Source: Microlunatus parietis (GTDB lineage: Bacteria > Actinomycetota > Actinomycetes > Propionibacteriales > Propionibacteriaceae). From it: 64,000 bases of DNA. The stretch lies in assembly GCF_013407955.1 (NCBI RefSeq), contig NZ_JACCBU010000001.1, positions 372,001 through 436,000 on the forward strand, in the 5' to 3' direction. How positions within the stretch are numbered: position 1 is the stretch's first letter; each line of letters begins with the position of its first letter. A program made the position numbers and the translations under genes. The notes beneath the pieces are model-generated. The model made no database searches. It was not told the DNA's origin and saw nothing but the letters and a program-made list of their open reading frames with translations. Of this stretch, positions 53,581-63,144 are shown piece by piece.

Positions 53581-56247
53581 TCAGCGCGTGACCTGGGCGC
53601 CGATGGCGTACTCCACGTCGCGGAGCGCGTCGACGATCTTCGTGCCGTCGCTGCCGCCGCCCTGGGCCAGGTCGTCCTTGCCGCCGCCGCGGCCGCCGAG
53701 GGTCTGGCTGGCGATGGTGACCAGCTCGCCCGCCTTCAGCCCGCGTTCCCGCGCACCGGCGGTGGTCGCGACGATCACCGTCGGCTTCTCCGCCGTGCCG
53801 CCGATCAGGCAGATCACGGCCGCGGTGTTGGACACCCGGTTCCGGACCTCCTGGGCCAGCAGACGCAGGTCGCCGCCGGAGACGCCGTCGGCGTGGTGCG
53901 CGATGTAGCCGACGCCCCACATGTCGTGCGACTTGGCGATGATCGGGTCGACCGTGGTCATCAGGTTCGCCGACTTCAGCGCCGCGATCTCGCGCTCGGC
54001 GTCCTTCAGTTGCGCGACCATCTTGCGGACCCGGTCACCGAGCTGGTCCGGCTGCACCTTGAGCGTGTCGGCCAGGCCAAGCACCAGCGACCGTTCCTTC
54101 GCCAGGTGCTGGAATGCCTCCAGCCCGACGAACGCCTCGACCCGGCGCAGGCCGGAGCCGACCGAGGACTCCGCGTTCAGCGCCATCAGGCCGATCTGGG
54201 AGGACTGCAGCACGTGGGTGCCTGCACACAGTTCGCGGGACCAGCCGTCGCCCATGTCGACCACGCGCACGACGTCGCCGTACACCTCGCCGAACAGCGC
54301 CATCGCGCCGGACGCCTTCGCCTCCGCCAACGGCATCAGGGACGCCGAGACGCCGAGGTCGGCCCGGATCGCCTCGTTGGACAGCTGCTCGATCCGGTGC
54401 CGCTGCTCCTCGTCGACCGCGTGGCCCCAGGAGAAGTCCAGCCGCAGGTAACCGGGCCGATTGTACGAACCCGCCTGCAGCGCGGTCGGGCCGAGGATCT
54501 GGTGCAGCGCCTCGTGGATCACATGGGTCGCCGAGTGGGCCTGGCAGGCGCCGAGCCGGTAGTCGGCGTCGACCTGCGACCGGACCACGGCACCGGGCCG
54601 CAGCTCGCCGGAGTTGATCTTGACCTTGTGCACCACCAGGCCCTTGACCGGGCGCTGGACGTCGAGCACCTCAAGATCAAGATCGTCGCCGACGATCCGG
54701 CCGTGATCACCGGACTGGCCGCCGGACTCCGGATAGAACGGGGTCTCCGACAAGATCACCTCGACCTCGTCGCCGGCCGAAGCATGATCACGAAGTTCGC
54801 CGCCGACGACGATGCCGCGCACCTCGCTCTCGCCGGTCAGGGTCTCCAGGCCGGTGAACGGCGTCTCGCCACGCGACCGCAGCTGGGCGTAGATCTCGGT
54901 CGAGACCCCGCTCCCCTTCTTCGACTTCGCGTCCGCCTTGGCCCGGTCGCGCTGCTCGTCCATCAGCCGCCGGAAGCCGGCCTCGTCGACCGCAAGCCCT
55001 TGTTCGCCGGCCATCTCGAGGGTCAGCTCGATCGGGAAGCCGTACGTGTCGTGCAGCTGGAACGCCCGGTCGCCGGACAGCACACCGGCGTGGTGGCTCT
55101 TCGCCGTCGACACCGCCGTGTCGAAGATCTGGGTGCCCGCGGTGAGGGTGCGCGCGAACGCCTCCTCCTCCGCGTACGCCACGTCGGAGATCCGGTCGAA
55201 GTCGTCCGCGACTTCCGGGTAGGAACCCTTCATCGCGTCCCGGCTGACCGGGAACAGGTCGCCGAAGCTGGGCCGGTCGACCCCGAGCAGTCGCATCGAA
55301 CGGACCACCCGGCGGAGCAGTCGCCGCAACACGTAACCACGCGCCTCGCTCCCCGGCGTGACGCCGTCGGAGATCAACATCAGGCCGGACCGGACGTGGT
55401 CGGCGACAACCCGGAGCCGGACGTCGTCGACATGATCGTTGCCGTACTTCTTGCCGGCGAGTTCGGCCGCGACGTCGATCACGGGGAAGACCTCGTCGAT
55501 CTCGTACAGGTTGTCGACGCCCTGCAGCAGGTACGCCACCCGCTCCAGGCCCATGCCGGTGTCGATGTTCTTCCGCGGCAGTTCGCGGGCCACGTCGAAG
55601 TCGTCCTTGGCCCGGACCGCGGACAGCTCCTCCTGCATGAAGACCAGGTTCCAGATCTCCAGGAACCGGTCCTCGTCGACGACCGGGCCGCCGTCAGGAC
55701 CGTACTCGGGGCCGCGGTCGATGTAGATCTCGCTGCACGGGCCGCCCGGGCCGGGGATGCCCATGTGCCAGTAGTTGTCCTTCAGGCCGCGGCGCTGGAT
55801 CCGCTCCGGCGGCAGTTCGGCGATGTTCTGCCACAGCCGCGCCGCCTCGTCGTCGGAGTGCAGCACGGTGACCCAGACCTTGTCCGGGTCGAAGCCGAGC
55901 CCGTACTCGGACTGGGGCGCGGTGATCAGGTCCCAGGCGAAGCTGATCGCCTCGGCCTTGAAGTAGTCGCCGAACGAGAAGTTGCCGTTCATCTGGAAGA
56001 ACGTGCCGTGCCGGGTGGTCTTGCCGACCTCCTCGATGTCGAGGGTCCGGACACACTTCTGGACGCTGGTGGCGCGCTGGTACGGCGCCGGCTCCTGGCC
56101 CGTGAAGTACGGCTTGAACGGGACCATGCCGGCGTTCACGAAGAGCAGCGTCGGATCGTTGTAGAGCAGGGGCGCCGACGGGACGACCTCATGCCGGCGA
56201 TGGCCGAAGTAGTCGAGGAAGCGACGCCGGATTTCGGCGGTTTTCAT
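53581..56247 (-). CDS. alaS: Alanyl-tRNA synthetase
   Basis: 888 residues. Class II catalytic domain (FVNAGMVPFKPYFTG, KCVRTLDIEEVGKTTRHGTFFQMNGNFSFGDYFK), tRNA recognition helices, an editing domain with zinc ligands (HSATHVIHEAL and CAGTHV), and a C-terminal DHHA1-type domain (GGRGGGKDDLAQGGG). ATG 56247 starts at the consensus MKTAEIRRRFLDYF. First of alaS-ruvX-mltG-aroE. Confidence 0.97.
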   Translation of the reverse strand: MKTAEIRRRFLDYFGHRRHEVVPSAPLLYNDPTLLFVNAGMVPFKPYFTGQEPAPYQRATSVQKCVRTLDIEEVGKTTRHGTFFQMNGNFSFGDYFKAEAISFAWDLITAPQSEYGLGFDPDKVWVTVLHSDDEAARLWQNIAELPPERIQRRGLKDNYWHMGIPGPGGPCSEIYIDRGPEYGPDGGPVVDEDRFLEIWNLVFMQEELSAVRAKDDFDVARELPRKNIDTGMGLERVAYLLQGVDNLYEIDEVFPVIDVAAELAGKKYGNDHVDDVRLRVVADHVRSGLMLISDGVTPGSEARGYVLRRLLRRVVRSMRLLGVDRPSFGDLFPVSRDAMKGSYPEVADDFDRISDVAYAEEEAFARTLTAGTQIFDTAVSTAKSHHAGVLSGDRAFQLHDTYGFPIELTLEMAGEQGLAVDEAGFRRLMDEQRDRAKADAKSKKGSGVSTEIYAQLRSRGETPFTGLETLTGESEVRGIVVGGELRDHASAGDEVEVILSETPFYPESGGQSGDHGRIVGDDLDLEVLDVQRPVKGLVVHKVKINSGELRPGAVVRSQVDADYRLGACQAHSATHVIHEALHQILGPTALQAGSYNRPGYLRLDFSWGHAVDEEQRHRIEQLSNEAIRADLGVSASLMPLAEAKASGAMALFGEVYGDVVRVVDMGDGWSRELCAGTHVLQSSQIGLMALNAESSVGSGLRRVEAFVGLEAFQHLAKERSLVLGLADTLKVQPDQLGDRVRKMVAQLKDAEREIAALKSANLMTTVDPIIAKSHDMWGVGYIAHHADGVSGGDLRLLAQEVRNRVSNTAAVICLIGGTAEKPTVIVATTAGARERGLKAGELVTIASQTLGGRGGGKDDLAQGGGSDGTKIVDALRDVEYAIGAQVTR

Positions 56248-56280
56248 CTGGTGAGTCCTAGGGTCGAGAGGGCGACAGGG

Positions 56281-56511
56281 TCATTCCGGGTTGCGGCCGA
56301 GCGCGTCGTTGATCTCCGCTTCGCGCTCGACCATGGCAGCTCGGACCCGGTCGGCGAAGTCCTGGGCGCGCTCGGTGATCCCGGCGGCCGAATCCGCCAC
56401 CCGGTTCCCGATCGCCTCCGGCGTCGCCTGCTGCAGGTAGTCCCTGATCTTGATCGCGACGAACGCAGCGACGCCGGCCCCGACCAGGAACCAGAACACT
56501 CGCTTGATCAT
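56281..56511 (-). CDS. Small membrane-anchored protein (DUF6167-like)
   Basis: 76 residues from ATG 56511, which has GGAGG five bases upstream; ATG 56514, overlapping the DUF948 stop as ATGA, is the alternative. One membrane segment (VFWFLVGAGVAAFVAIKI) then an amphipathic helix (AGITERAQDFADRVRAAMVEREAEI). Position between a DUF948 gene and alaS is conserved in actinobacteria. Function unknown; an envelope-associated partner of the DUF948 protein is a guess. Confidence 0.8.
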   Translation of the reverse strand: MIKRVFWFLVGAGVAAFVAIKIRDYLQQATPEAIGNRVADSAAGITERAQDFADRVRAAMVEREAEINDALGRNPE

Positions 56512-56954
56512 CATTTCCTCCGTCGAAAGGAGAACCCGCCGCCGCTACCACCCTTGGCGCTGTGCCCTTTTGCTCTGGCCGGCGTCGGCGACTCACCACG
56601 GAACGCCTTGCGCACCCCGTACGTGAACGCCGCCGTCTTGACCAGCGGTCCGCCGAGCGTCGCCGAGAACAGAGTGGCCATCTGGGCCGCGTTCTCGCTG
56701 ACCACGGTAGCGTGCTTGCTCACCTTGGCCACATCCTCCGTGACGAAGCTCAGCTTCTCCAATTCATTATTGGTCGCCCGCACGGTGCCCTGCAGTTCGG
56801 TCAGAATCGGCACCGACTCGTGACCGATGTCGCGGACGGCGAGCCGCAACTCCTCCAGCACCCGGCCCAGCTTCAGCAGCGGCACGGCGAAGAGGATCAC
56901 CAGGATGGCGAAGGCGATGGCCGCGATGAGACCGGCGATATCCCCCAGGGTCAT
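56511..56954 (-). CDS. DUF948 membrane protein
   Basis: 147 residues from ATG 56954, with GAGGAG four bases upstream. N-terminal membrane helix (IAGLIAAIAFAILVILFAVPLL) followed by a heptad-rich helix (VPILTELQGTVRATNNELEKLSFVTEDVAKVSKHATVVSENAAQMATLF) and a basic C-terminus (AKGHSAKGGSGGGFSFRRRK). This is the DUF948 pattern, related to general stress and methyl-accepting-like coiled coils. Cotranscribed with the small protein downstream. Confidence 0.88.
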   Translation of the reverse strand: MTLGDIAGLIAAIAFAILVILFAVPLLKLGRVLEELRLAVRDIGHESVPILTELQGTVRATNNELEKLSFVTEDVAKVSKHATVVSENAAQMATLFSATLGGPLVKTAAFTYGVRKAFRGESPTPARAKGHSAKGGSGGGFSFRRRK

Positions 56955-57086
56955 GAAGCTCCTCAATCGGAATGTGCAGTCAGCGGGGTACGGCCCCGTC
57001 GGGCCAGCACGACCTTATCGCGTACCCACGAGCCCCGATACGCGCACGCGCCAGGGTCAGCGATCCGACACACCGACGGTCCAGCG

Positions 57087-57842
57087 TCAACCCGGCCAGC
57101 CGGACAGGCGGCGGGCGCCGGCCAGCACGGGCTCGATCAGGTCCGGCGCGTCCGGGCTGAGCCGGCCGGAGCGACCGGCGACCAGCAGGCAGCCGGTGAC
57201 CCGGCCGGTTGTGGAACGGACGGCGGCGGCCAGGCCGACCCGGCCGACCACCGTCTCCTCCCGGTCGACGGCCAGGCCGGAGCTGCGGACGTCGCCGAGT
57301 TCGGCGAGCAGCCGGGGCCAGTCGGTGATCGTGTACGGGGTGAACCGGGCCAGCCGCTGCCCGGTCAGCAGTTCCGGCCGGTCGGCGAGCAAGATCTTGC
57401 CGGCCGCGGAGGCGTGCCAGGCCCGCAGCATCGGGTCGTCGGCGGTCACTTCGTGGTCCGGATCCGGGTCCGCCCAGGCCGGTTCGACCCCGGCCAGGCT
57501 GACCAGGTGGACGCCGTGCCGGATCCGGCGGCGCAGATCTTCGGCCACCTCCTTGACCGCGCCGGGTCCGGGGCGTCCCTGGTCCGGGGTGGGCGCGGCG
57601 AGTTCGCGGGCGCGCCGGCCGAGGGCGAAGCCGGCCAGGTCGTCCACCCGGACCAGGTAGCCGTCACCGACCAGCAGATTGAGCAGCCGGTACGCGGTCG
57701 ACCGCGGCACCCGGCACCAGTCCGCGATCTCGCGGGCCGTGCTGCCCGGACCGAGTCGGGCCACCGCCTCGAGCAGCTGCAGGGCCTTCTGCACGGCTCG
57801 CGGTTCGTGACCCCCGATCGCCGGGGCTCCGGCGTCTCGCAC
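57087..57842 (-). CDS. IclR-family transcriptional regulator
   Basis: 251 residues from GTG 57842, 10 bases after the permease stop. N-terminal winged helix: AVQKALQLLEAVARLGPGSTAREIADWCRVPRSTAYRLLNLLVGDGYLVR. C-terminal effector domain: MLRAWHASAAGKILLADRPE, GLAVDREETVVGRVGLAAAVR. IclR proteins usually bind a catabolic intermediate. It lies downstream of the APC permease and next to the divergent oxidase cluster, so it probably controls amine or amino acid breakdown genes. The longer frame to 57968 is a shadow. Confidence 0.88.
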   Translation of the reverse strand: MRDAGAPAIGGHEPRAVQKALQLLEAVARLGPGSTAREIADWCRVPRSTAYRLLNLLVGDGYLVRVDDLAGFALGRRARELAAPTPDQGRPGPGAVKEVAEDLRRRIRHGVHLVSLAGVEPAWADPDPDHEVTADDPMLRAWHASAAGKILLADRPELLTGQRLARFTPYTITDWPRLLAELGDVRSSGLAVDREETVVGRVGLAAAVRSTTGRVTGCLLVAGRSGRLSPDAPDLIEPVLAGARRLSGWPG

Positions 57843-57852
57843 GGCCGCCGGC

Positions 57853-59382
57853 CTACGCCGAGGGCCGTCCGGGGTCCGGTCCGAGCAGGCCGCGGCCCGC
57901 CAGCGCCAGTTCCCCCGATTCGGTACGGTGCACCGCCGCGCCGCCCGGCAGCGCGTCGATCGACTCATGGCGGTCGAAGGTGCCGATCCGCAGCCGCCGG
58001 CCGGGCCGCAGCCGGCGGACCAGCCCGGCCCAGGCGGCGCCGAGCACCAGCACCCCGCCGACCGCGATCACCATCATGCCCTCGCCCCGCTGCACGCTGC
58101 CGGACACCAGCACGGCCATGATCACGACCAGCTCCAGGGCGGCCAGCGCGGCCAGCACGACCACCCGCCGGGTCAGCTCGCCGAGCCGGCCGAGCAGCCG
58201 GACCACCGCCGCCACGGCCAGCAGGTAGGCGGCCAGCAGCCCGAACCGGAGCGAGATCGCCAGCCAGTCGTACGGCGGCGACCCGCGCCCGGCCAGCTGC
58301 AGCACGACCACCCCGGCGGCGATCGCCGAGCAGCCGAACAGGATCGCCCAGCCCGGCGTCTTGAACCGGTCCTGGACCCGGCCGAGCAGCGACGGCCAGA
58401 CCCGTTCCAGGCCCAGCGTGTAGACCAGCCGGGAGACGGCGTTGACCGAGCCCAGCGCGGAGCCGAGCCAGGACGAGGCGAGGCCGAGGTGTAGGGCGAT
58501 GACGATCGCCGCCGGAACTCCCTGGCCGGTGCCGAACAGATAGGCGCTGACCAGCACGTCGCCGCGACCGGTCAGCGTGGCCACCCCGGCGGCCAGCACC
58601 ACCAGCCCGCACAGGGCCGGCGTCCAGCGCAACGTCCGGGCCACCACCGTGGTCCCCCGCCGGGTCTCCGGGCCCAGGAACGCCGCACTCTCGAAGCCGG
58701 CCAGCGCGAACGCCGTGAACATGATCACCCGGTGCGTCTGCTCCGCCTCCAGCGGCGGCAGCACCTCGGGCAGCCGGACCATCGGCGGCGCGACCAGCAG
58801 AATGATCATGAAGACCAGGGCGGCCGCCTCGATGATGATCAGGCCGTAGGTGGCCACCCGGACGCCGCGCCAGACCAGCCAGCCGACCCCGGCCACGGCG
58901 GCCAGCCCGGCCAGCAGCAACGGGACGGTACCCCACGGCGGGGTGCCGATCACCGCCGCCACCGCCGACAGCGCGAGGCTCAGCTGGACCAGACAACTCG
59001 CGGCGCTGCCCAGATACTTGATCAACAACCCGGCCGCGACGGCGCCGGCGGCGCGTCGGCCGAGCCCTCGTGCCGTGTACGAATACAGGCCGCCCGCCGC
59101 GGCCATCCGAGCCGCCACCTGGGCCAGGCAGGCGCCGATCAGGCACAACCCGATGATCACCACGACGGCGATCACCAGCGCCGAGACCGGAGCGCCGGCT
59201 CGCGCGATCAGGGCCGCGAAGATCACCATCGACGCCGCCGGGGCCGTGGTGGACACCGCCTGGGCCAGCACCGACCAGCCGGTCAGCTGCCGCCGACCCA
59301 GCGGACGGTGCGGCGACAGTACCGGTTGATCATGTTCGGCGGCGTGGAAGGACCGCTCGATCGCCGCTCGCAGGGCCGACAC
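57853..59382 (-). CDS. APC-family amino acid/amine permease
   Basis: 509 residues from GTG 59382. About 12 membrane segments, beginning LTGWSVLAQAVSTTAPAASMVIFAALIA (the APC motif around the unwound first helix) and ALVIAVVVIIGLCLIGACLAQVAARMAAAGGLYSYTARGLG. ALAGFESAAFLGPETRR and SVNAVSRLVYTLGLERVWP are also family marks. It imports an amino acid or amine that cannot be named from sequence. Divergent from the flavin oxidase gene, supporting a shared substrate. Start backed by a TAGCGT -10 box six bases upstream. Confidence 0.9.
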   Translation of the reverse strand: MSALRAAIERSFHAAEHDQPVLSPHRPLGRRQLTGWSVLAQAVSTTAPAASMVIFAALIARAGAPVSALVIAVVVIIGLCLIGACLAQVAARMAAAGGLYSYTARGLGRRAAGAVAAGLLIKYLGSAASCLVQLSLALSAVAAVIGTPPWGTVPLLLAGLAAVAGVGWLVWRGVRVATYGLIIIEAAALVFMIILLVAPPMVRLPEVLPPLEAEQTHRVIMFTAFALAGFESAAFLGPETRRGTTVVARTLRWTPALCGLVVLAAGVATLTGRGDVLVSAYLFGTGQGVPAAIVIALHLGLASSWLGSALGSVNAVSRLVYTLGLERVWPSLLGRVQDRFKTPGWAILFGCSAIAAGVVVLQLAGRGSPPYDWLAISLRFGLLAAYLLAVAAVVRLLGRLGELTRRVVVLAALAALELVVIMAVLVSGSVQRGEGMMVIAVGGVLVLGAAWAGLVRRLRPGRRLRIGTFDRHESIDALPGGAAVHRTESGELALAGRGLLGPDPGRPSA

Positions 59383-59388
59383 GTTCCG

Positions 59389-59394
59389 ACGCTA
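59389..59394 (-). promoter_or_regulatory. -10 element of the APC permease-IclR operon (leaderless start)
   Basis: TAGCGT on the minus strand, exactly six bases before GTG 59382. Confidence 0.45.
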
Positions 59395-59395
59395 A

Positions 59396-61138
<1,743 letters not shown>

Positions 61139-61157
61139 TCCATCGAGAGGAAGCCCC

Positions 61158-61844
61158 ATGATCAAGAACAACAACCGCGACATGATCAAGAACCGCCGCA
61201 GCCCGTGGCAGAGCGTGATCGTCGTCTCCGTCTGCGCGGCCGTCGCGGCGCTCGCCGGCAGTTCGACCGCGGTCGCCCAGCCCGGCCGTGATCATCGCGT
61301 CCCGTACACCCGGCATGTCGAGCCGGGCAACGCGAACCCCATGATCGCGACCGGTGTCACGCTGGAGTCGCGGGCCCGGAACTACAAGTCCAGCGGGCTC
61401 GGCCCGGCGGCGCTCAACCCGAGCGGCGCGCCCGGCACGCCGGCCGCGTACGTCGACGCCGGGCAGTTCCCGGGCGGGGTGCTGACCGGCGGCGTGACGA
61501 TCACCGAAGCGCAGGGCATGAACGTGCTCCGGCAGATCGAGGCCAACCTGAAGGCGCGCGGGCTGCGGCTCAGCGACGTCACCACGATGCGCGTATTCCT
61601 GGACAATGCCCCGGGCACCGACCGGGCCGACTACGCGGGCTGGAACCGGGCCTACCGGCAGTTCTTCGCCAACACCGATCTGCGGACCGGGAAGCCGATC
61701 AAGGTGCCGCTGGGCACGGCCGAACCGGCCGAGCCGCTGGTGATCAACCCGGCCCGGCCGAGCCGGTTCGCGCTCGAGATCGCCTCGCTGCCGGTCGAGG
61801 GCTGGTTGGTCGAGGTCGAGGTCGACGCCGTCTACCCCCGATGA
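61158..61844 (+). CDS. Exported RidA-family (imine deaminase-like) protein
   Basis: 228 residues from ATG 61158, GAGAGGAAG upstream. Signal peptide: a basic N-terminus (MIKNNNRDMIKNRRSPWQ, itself containing a repeat of MIKN), hydrophobic VIVVSVCAAVAALAGSSTAVA and an AxA site near residue 40. Rid/YjgF fold: GGVTITEAQGMNVLRQIEANLKARGLRLSDVTTMRVFLD, AYRQFF, and PSRFALEIASLPVEGWLVEVEVDAV. Arg203 aligns with the substrate-binding Arg of RidA. RidA proteins hydrolyse reactive imines or enamines to oxoacids and ammonia; 19 bases after the oxidase, it should act on the oxidase product. Export of a Rid protein is unusual. Confidence 0.85.
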   Translation: MIKNNNRDMIKNRRSPWQSVIVVSVCAAVAALAGSSTAVAQPGRDHRVPYTRHVEPGNANPMIATGVTLESRARNYKSSGLGPAALNPSGAPGTPAAYVDAGQFPGGVLTGGVTITEAQGMNVLRQIEANLKARGLRLSDVTTMRVFLDNAPGTDRADYAGWNRAYRQFFANTDLRTGKPIKVPLGTAEPAEPLVINPARPSRFALEIASLPVEGWLVEVEVDAVYPR

Positions 61845-62362
61845 TCATGAGTCCGGATCCGATGGATCAGCGGGCGTACCGGTCGGCCCTCGGTCGGTAC
61901 GCCTCCGGGCTGACCGTGATCACCTGCCGGACCGGCGATCGGCTCGCCGGGATGACCTGCCAGTCGTTCGGCAGCGTCTCGCTCGACCCGCCGCTGGTCT
62001 CGGTCTGCCTCGGCACCGGTACGGCGACGCTGGCCGCGATCGAGGCCGCCGGCTCGTTCTGCGTGAACGTACTGGCCGGTGATCAACAGGGACTGTCGGA
62101 CCGGTTCGGGCGACCCCGGCCGGACCGCTGGCTCGGCCTGCCCTGGACACCGGGAGCGGCCGGTCACCCGCAGCTGCCGGGGTGCCTGCTCTGGCTCGAC
62201 TGCACCGTCTCGGCCCTGGTCCCGGCCGGTGATCACCTGATCGTGATCGCGTCCGTCGACCGGCTCCGGCTCGGTGACCCGGCCGCCGGCCCGCTGCTCT
62301 ACTACGGCGGCGACTACCGCAGGCTCGGCGGATCACCGGCCGACGTCCGGCTGGCCGGTTGA
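61841..62362 (+). CDS. Flavin reductase-like FMN-binding protein
   Basis: 173 residues from ATG 61841 (ATGA overlap with ridA; ATG 61847 or 61862 are possible starts). Split-barrel flavin reductase domain: YRSALGRYASGLTVITCRTGDRLAGMTCQSFGSVSLDPPLVSVCLGTGT, GSFCVNVLAGDQQGLSDRFG, LLWLDCTVSALVPAGDHLIVIASVDRLRLG, LLYYGGDYRRL. Such proteins supply reduced FMN to a monooxygenase or act as small reductases. No monooxygenase is adjacent. No signal peptide, so unlike its two upstream partners it stays in the cytoplasm. Confidence 0.87.
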   Translation: MIMSPDPMDQRAYRSALGRYASGLTVITCRTGDRLAGMTCQSFGSVSLDPPLVSVCLGTGTATLAAIEAAGSFCVNVLAGDQQGLSDRFGRPRPDRWLGLPWTPGAAGHPQLPGCLLWLDCTVSALVPAGDHLIVIASVDRLRLGDPAAGPLLYYGGDYRRLGGSPADVRLAG

Positions 62363-62454
62363 TCATGGTCGGCGCCGGTCCGCGAGCGGTCCGGGACCGG
62401 CCGGCATGGCATGATCGGCGGACCGGCGCCGATGACGTGAACGAGGGGGTCTGC

Positions 62455-63144
62455 ATGGTGGGGTTGCGGCTGCAGGTGGTCCCGGAGCCGGGCGTCCTGG
62501 TGGACCGGATCTGGATGGCGGACTGCGACGACGACACGCCGGTCAGCGCCGTGGCCTCGTACCACACCAGCATCTGCTGCGTCCGGGCCGGCGGCGTCAC
62601 CACCGTCTACCTGCGCGGTCCGGTGACCCGGGCCACTCCCCTGGTCTGCCCGCCCGGAACCGAGTTCTTCGGCGCCGACTTCCGGACCGGCGCCTACCTG
62701 ACCGTGGCCCCACCCGCCGGCCTGGCCGACTGGAACGACATCGCCCTGCCGACCCTGCCCGACGGCCGGATCCTGCTCGGCGGGCAGACCTGGGAGACCC
62801 CGACACCGGACAACCTCGACGTCTTCGTCGACCGGCTGCACCGGGCCGGCCTGCTGATCTTCGACCCGCTCGTCGAGGATCTCCGGTACGGCTGCACGGT
62901 GCCCGTCTCCACCCGCGTGGCCCAGGCCCGCTTCCGCCGCGCCGCCGGTCTGTCCCGCCGCGCCTTCGACCTGATCGACCGCACCCGACAGGCCGCCGAC
63001 CTGCTCCGGGCCGGCTCCCCGATCCGCGAGGTCGTCGCCCGCACCGGGTTCTACGACCAACCGCAACTGACCCGCGTGGTGCGGCGGCTGATCGGGCACA
63101 CCCCCGGCGAGCTCGCCCGCGGCGACCTCGTCGTCACGCTCTGA
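62455..63144 (+). CDS. AraC-family-like regulator, paralogue 3
   Basis: 229 residues from ATG 62455, preceded by GAGGGGG at the same spacing as paralogue 2. Conserved features as for the copies at 42234 and 43113: SICCVRAGGVTTVYLRGP, FFGADFRTGAYL, GRILLGGQTWE, and the HTH SPIREVVARTGFYDQPQLTRVVRRLIGHTPGELA. Located downstream of the oxidase-RidA-flavin reductase genes with a 92-base gap; whether it controls them or only itself cannot be told. The frame upstream to 62359 has no similarity. Confidence 0.85.
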   Translation: MVGLRLQVVPEPGVLVDRIWMADCDDDTPVSAVASYHTSICCVRAGGVTTVYLRGPVTRATPLVCPPGTEFFGADFRTGAYLTVAPPAGLADWNDIALPTLPDGRILLGGQTWETPTPDNLDVFVDRLHRAGLLIFDPLVEDLRYGCTVPVSTRVAQARFRRAAGLSRRAFDLIDRTRQAADLLRAGSPIREVVARTGFYDQPQLTRVVRRLIGHTPGELARGDLVVTL

